From JAWWBG01 sp033721095 (GTDB lineage Bacteria > Actinomycetota > Nitriliruptoria > Nitriliruptorales > Nitriliruptoraceae): a stretch of 8,119 nucleotides of DNA. The position numbers were made by a program, and so were the translations under genes. Under the pieces are notes generated by a model, which saw only the letters and a list, made by a program, of their open reading frames with translations, was not told the origin of the DNA and did not search any database. Positions 5,853 to 8,119 of the stretch are shown piece after piece. The number at the start of each line of letters is the position of its first letter. The first letter of the stretch is position 1. Where the stretch lies: positions 1 through 8,119 of the forward strand of contig JAWWBG010000117.1 in NCBI GenBank assembly GCA_033721095.1, given 5' to 3'.

Positions 5853-6498
5853 CGTGCTCCGGCTCGGTGACGACGACCCCGTCGAGATCGCGGAACGCGC
5901 GACCGCGGCGCTGCGGCGCGGCCAGATCGTTGTCCTGCCCACCGACACCGTGTACGGACTCGCCGCGGACGCATTCCACCGCCCGGGCGTCGAGCGCGTC
6001 TTCGCCGCCAAGCAGCGCGATCATTCCCTGCCGCTGCCCGTGATGATCCGGGCGCCGCGCCAGCTCGAGGGACTCGTGACAGCCGTTTCCGATGCGGCGC
6101 ATCGCCTCATGGCCGCGTACTGGCCCGGACCGCTCACGATCGTCGTACGACACGACCCCAATCTGCAGTGGTTCCTCGGCGACAACCGCGGCACCGTCGG
6201 CGTGCGGATGCCGGCCGAGGACGTCGTGCTCGACGTGATCCGCGCCGTCGGGCCGCTTGCGGTCACGAGCGCCAACCGCTCCGGCCAACCCGCAGCGACG
6301 ACCGTCGACGAGGCCATGGAGCAGCTGGGTGATGACGTGGGGTTGTGGATCGATGGAGGTCCGAGGACGGACACGTCTCCGTCGACGATCGTCGACCTCA
6401 CGGGCGACGCGCCCGCGATCCTGCGCGCGGGTCCCCTCGACGGCGACACGGTGCTCGGCGTCGCGACCGGTGAGATCGACCCGTTGGGGGCATCGTGA
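5845..6498 (+). CDS. L-threonylcarbamoyladenylate synthase (Sua5/YrdC/YwlC family)
   Basis: Cytosolic enzyme that joins L-threonine, bicarbonate and ATP to make threonylcarbamoyl-AMP, the donor for t6A37 in ANN-decoding tRNAs. It is 217 residues from GTG 5845, about the size of single-domain YrdC/YwlC proteins and without the extra C-terminal Sua5 domain. The motif PTDTVYGLAAD (32-42) opens the fold. The basic K56-x-R58 pair lies in AAKQRDHSLPLPVMI, YWPGPLTIVV follows, and the nucleotide-binding TSANRSG holds S142-A143-N144. PSTIVDLTGDAPAILRAGPL near the C-terminus is also typical. It starts inside prmC and shares GTGA with the phosphatase gene, so it is very likely in the same transcript. 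Clustering with prfA and prmC is widely conserved in Gram-positive bacteria. The symbol varies (sua5, ywlC, tsaC), so I leave it empty. Confidence 0.96.
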   Translation: MADVLRLGDDDPVEIAERATAALRRGQIVVLPTDTVYGLAADAFHRPGVERVFAAKQRDHSLPLPVMIRAPRQLEGLVTAVSDAAHRLMAAYWPGPLTIVVRHDPNLQWFLGDNRGTVGVRMPAEDVVLDVIRAVGPLAVTSANRSGQPAATTVDEAMEQLGDDVGLWIDGGPRTDTSPSTIVDLTGDAPAILRAGPLDGDTVLGVATGEIDPLGAS

Positions 6499-7130
6499 CC
6501 GTGCGGAGCTCGGACGATCCCGTCGCAGTCATCGAGGTCGTCTGCCTCGGCAACATCTGCCGCAGCCCGTATGCGAGTGCGCTCCTGCGTGCCGCTGCCG
6601 CCGAGCGCCTGGACGCGATGGACCAGCTGCGGATCCGCAGCTGCGGGATCCGCGGGCTGGAAGGCCATCCCGCTGCCGAGGGCACCGTGCTGGAGGCTGC
6701 CCGCCGAGGTCTCGACCTCACCAACCACGTCGGCGAGCGATGGACGACCGACCGCATTCGCGAGGCCGACCTCGTCATCACGATGACCGAGGGTCAGCGA
6801 ACGACCATCACCGAGCAGGTCGGTGGCTCCACTGCCAGGACATTCACCATCCGTGAGCTGGCCCGACTCGTCGAGGGCCTCGCCGCTCCACCCCAACAGC
6901 CTGGCGTCCGTGAGCGGATCGTCGCGCTCGTCTCCGCCGCCCAGGCGGCGCGTCCAATGGTCGCGCGTCCGCGTCAGCCCGAGGACGTCGAGGACCCCTA
7001 CGGCGGCCCGCCGGAGGGGTACGCGCGCATGGCGGCTGAGCTCGATCGACTCGTGCTGTCCCTCGCCGACCACCTGTTCGGCGGCCTCCCGAACGTCGAC
7101 GACCAGTTGTTCGGCGCGCGCGAGCAGTAG
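6495..7130 (+). CDS. low-molecular-weight protein-tyrosine-phosphatase family protein
   Basis: 211-residue member of the low-molecular-weight phosphatase family, likely cytosolic. It begins at GTG 6495 in a GTGA overlap with the previous stop, with GGGGG at 6486-6490 as ribosome site; GTG 6501 is an alternative two codons later. The active-site P-loop is C17-L-G-N-I-C-R23-S24-P, fitting C-x5-R-S with C17 as nucleophile. The general-acid loop is D167-P168-Y169 in EDPYGGPPEGYARM. Residue I21 occupies the position that is Thr in the Bacillus protein-arginine phosphatase YwlE; Ile is the tyrosine-phosphatase form. At 211 residues it is longer than the usual 150-160. The extra length lies between the catalytic core and the acid loop (about 115-165), which is Ala/Arg/Pro-rich. 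The order sua5-like gene, phosphatase, glyA resembles the ywlC-ywlE-glyA region of Bacillus. The physiological substrate is not known. Confidence 0.93.
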   Translation: MTVRSSDDPVAVIEVVCLGNICRSPYASALLRAAAAERLDAMDQLRIRSCGIRGLEGHPAAEGTVLEAARRGLDLTNHVGERWTTDRIREADLVITMTEGQRTTITEQVGGSTARTFTIRELARLVEGLAAPPQQPGVRERIVALVSAAQAARPMVARPRQPEDVEDPYGGPPEGYARMAAELDRLVLSLADHLFGGLPNVDDQLFGAREQ

Positions 7131-7150
7131 CGTCCCGGTCGAACGACCTC

Positions 7151-7154
7151 GGAG
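7151..7154 (+). promoter_or_regulatory. ribosome binding site of glyA
   Basis: GGAG lies 5 nt before ATG 7160 in the 29-nt gap after the phosphatase stop. It supports ATG 7160 as the glyA start. No terminator-like hairpin is visible in this gap. Confidence 0.65.
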
Positions 7155-7159
7155 CCCCC

Positions 7160-8119
7160 ATGCCCCTCGACGCCGTCCTGTCGATCCTCCGCTCGGAGGA
7201 TCCCGAGGTTGCGCAACTCGTCGAGGACGAGGCGCGCCGGGAAGCCCGCAAGATCCGCCTCATCCCGTCCGAGAACTACGTCTCCGAGGCCGTGCTGGCC
7301 GCCACCGGCACCCTGCTGACCAACAAGTACTCCGAGGGCTACGCCGGCAAGCGCTACTACGAGGGCCAGGAGGTCATCGACCGCCTCGAGTCGCTCGCGA
7401 TCGACCGCGCACGCCAGGTCTTCGGCGTCGATCACGCCAACGTGCAGCCGTACTCCGGATCGCCCGCCAACCTCGCCGTCTACCTGGCCTTCCTCGAACC
7501 GGGTGACACGGTGATGGGGATGAGCCTGCCGCACGGTGGGCACCTCACGCACGGCTGGTCCGTGTCGATCACCGGCAAGTGGTTCAACAGCGTGTCGTAC
7601 GGCGTCCGCCGTGAGACCGGACGCGTCGACTTCGACGAGGTTCGCGACGTCGCCAAACGCGAGCGACCCAAGGTCATCTTCTGCGGCGGCACGGCCATCC
7701 CGCGCGCCATCGACTTCGGGCAGTTCGCCGAGATCGCTGCCGAGGTCGACGCGCTGCTGGTCGCCGACATCGCCCACATTGCCGGCCTGGTGGCCGGCGG
7801 GGCGCACCCGACGCCCGTCGGCCACGCACCGGTCATCACGACGACGACGCACAAGACCCTCCGCGGTCCGCGGGGTGCGATGATCCTCACCGACGCCGAC
7901 CATGCGTCACCCATTGATCGTGCCGTCTTTCCGGGTCTGCAGGGCGGCCCCCACAATCACACGACCGCGGCCATCGCCGTCGCCCTCGGGGAGGCGCTTC
8001 GGCCGAACTTCAGCGACTACGCCGCCGCGATCGTCAGCAACGCCCGTGCCCTGGCAGCCGGGCTGTCGGAACGGGGCTTCGACCTGGTCTCGGGCGGAAC
8101 CGACAACCACCTGCTCCTC
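7160..8119 (+). CDS. glyA: serine hydroxymethyltransferase, 3' end outside the window
   Basis: Pyridoxal-phosphate enzyme that interconverts serine plus tetrahydrofolate with glycine plus methylene-tetrahydrofolate, the main entry to the one-carbon pool. The first 320 residues are present and open to the window edge; the family is about 415-430, so roughly 100 are missing. Motifs seen in order are IPSENYVSEAV (35-45), TNKYSEGYAGKRYYEG (54-69), QPYSGSPAN, LPHGGHLTHGW, and the cofactor-binding D203 and H206 in ADIAHIAGL. The Schiff-base lysine is K232 in THKTLRGPRG. PGLQGGPHNHTTAAIAVAL and SGGTDNHLLL close the visible part. The common LIASEN motif appears here as LIPSEN. The start has GGAG 5 nt upstream. 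It follows the phosphatase by 29 nt with no terminator, so it is probably in the same operon or read through from it. Confidence 0.97.
   Translation, partial: MPLDAVLSILRSEDPEVAQLVEDEARREARKIRLIPSENYVSEAVLAATGTLLTNKYSEGYAGKRYYEGQEVIDRLESLAIDRARQVFGVDHANVQPYSGSPANLAVYLAFLEPGDTVMGMSLPHGGHLTHGWSVSITGKWFNSVSYGVRRETGRVDFDEVRDVAKRERPKVIFCGGTAIPRAIDFGQFAEIAAEVDALLVADIAHIAGLVAGGAHPTPVGHAPVITTTTHKTLRGPRGAMILTDADHASPIDRAVFPGLQGGPHNHTTAAIAVALGEALRPNFSDYAAAIVSNARALAAGLSERGFDLVSGGTDNHLLL

Overview
The window is high-GC DNA, roughly 70% G+C by eye, with nearly every third codon position G or C and four of eight starts being GTG. It looks like an actinomycete (Actinomycetota) chromosome. Three things support this: the gene order rho - rpmE - prfA - prmC - sua5 - low-molecular-weight phosphatase - glyA, a Rho factor with a long disordered insert, and a maleylpyruvate-isomerase-family protein of the mycothiol-dependent type. 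The DUF1385 gene between rpmE and prfA hints at a deep-branching class such as Acidimicrobiia. That placement is inference only.

Layout, all on the + strand: 1-75 is the 3' end of an unidentified gene. 160-1857 is rho. 1850-2644 is a mycothiol-dependent maleylpyruvate isomerase family protein that overlaps the end of rho. 2708-2914 is rpmE (ribosomal protein L31). 2954-3961 is a DUF1385/YqhQ-like membrane protein. 3961-5022 is prfA (RF1). 5012-5852 is prmC (the RF1/RF2 glutamine methyltransferase), broken by an anomalous G-then-C tract. 5845-6498 is a Sua5/YrdC threonylcarbamoyl-AMP synthase. 6495-7130 is a low-molecular-weight protein-tyrosine phosphatase. 7160-8119 is glyA, cut by the window end. 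No gap exceeds 84 bases. I see no tRNA, rRNA, CRISPR array, insertion sequence or convincing intrinsic terminator.

The genes form a tightly packed, probably co-transcribed housekeeping cluster centred on ending transcription and translation and on translational fidelity. Rho ends transcripts, RF1 ends translation, and PrmC methylates the GGQ glutamine of RF1, encoded next door. Sua5 makes the activated precursor of the t6A modification next to the anticodon of ANN-decoding tRNAs. L31 is a zinc-binding ribosomal protein. GlyA feeds one-carbon metabolism. Five junctions overlap (8, 1, 11, 8 and 4 nt), so translational coupling is likely.

I do not see a new biological system here. The one striking anomaly is at 5119-5210 inside prmC: about 55 bases of almost pure G followed by about 35 of almost pure C, meeting at a 16-bp palindrome. 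It replaces an N-terminal stretch of nearly normal length and shifts the frame by +1. The best reading is corrupted base calls or assembly at a hard GC-rich site, not biology, but raw reads would settle it. Smaller points of interest are a 12-base duplicated start region and a hairpin at rho, an Asp at a usual Glu metal-ligand position in the isomerase-like protein, and tyrosine-type rather than arginine-type P-loop chemistry in the phosphatase.
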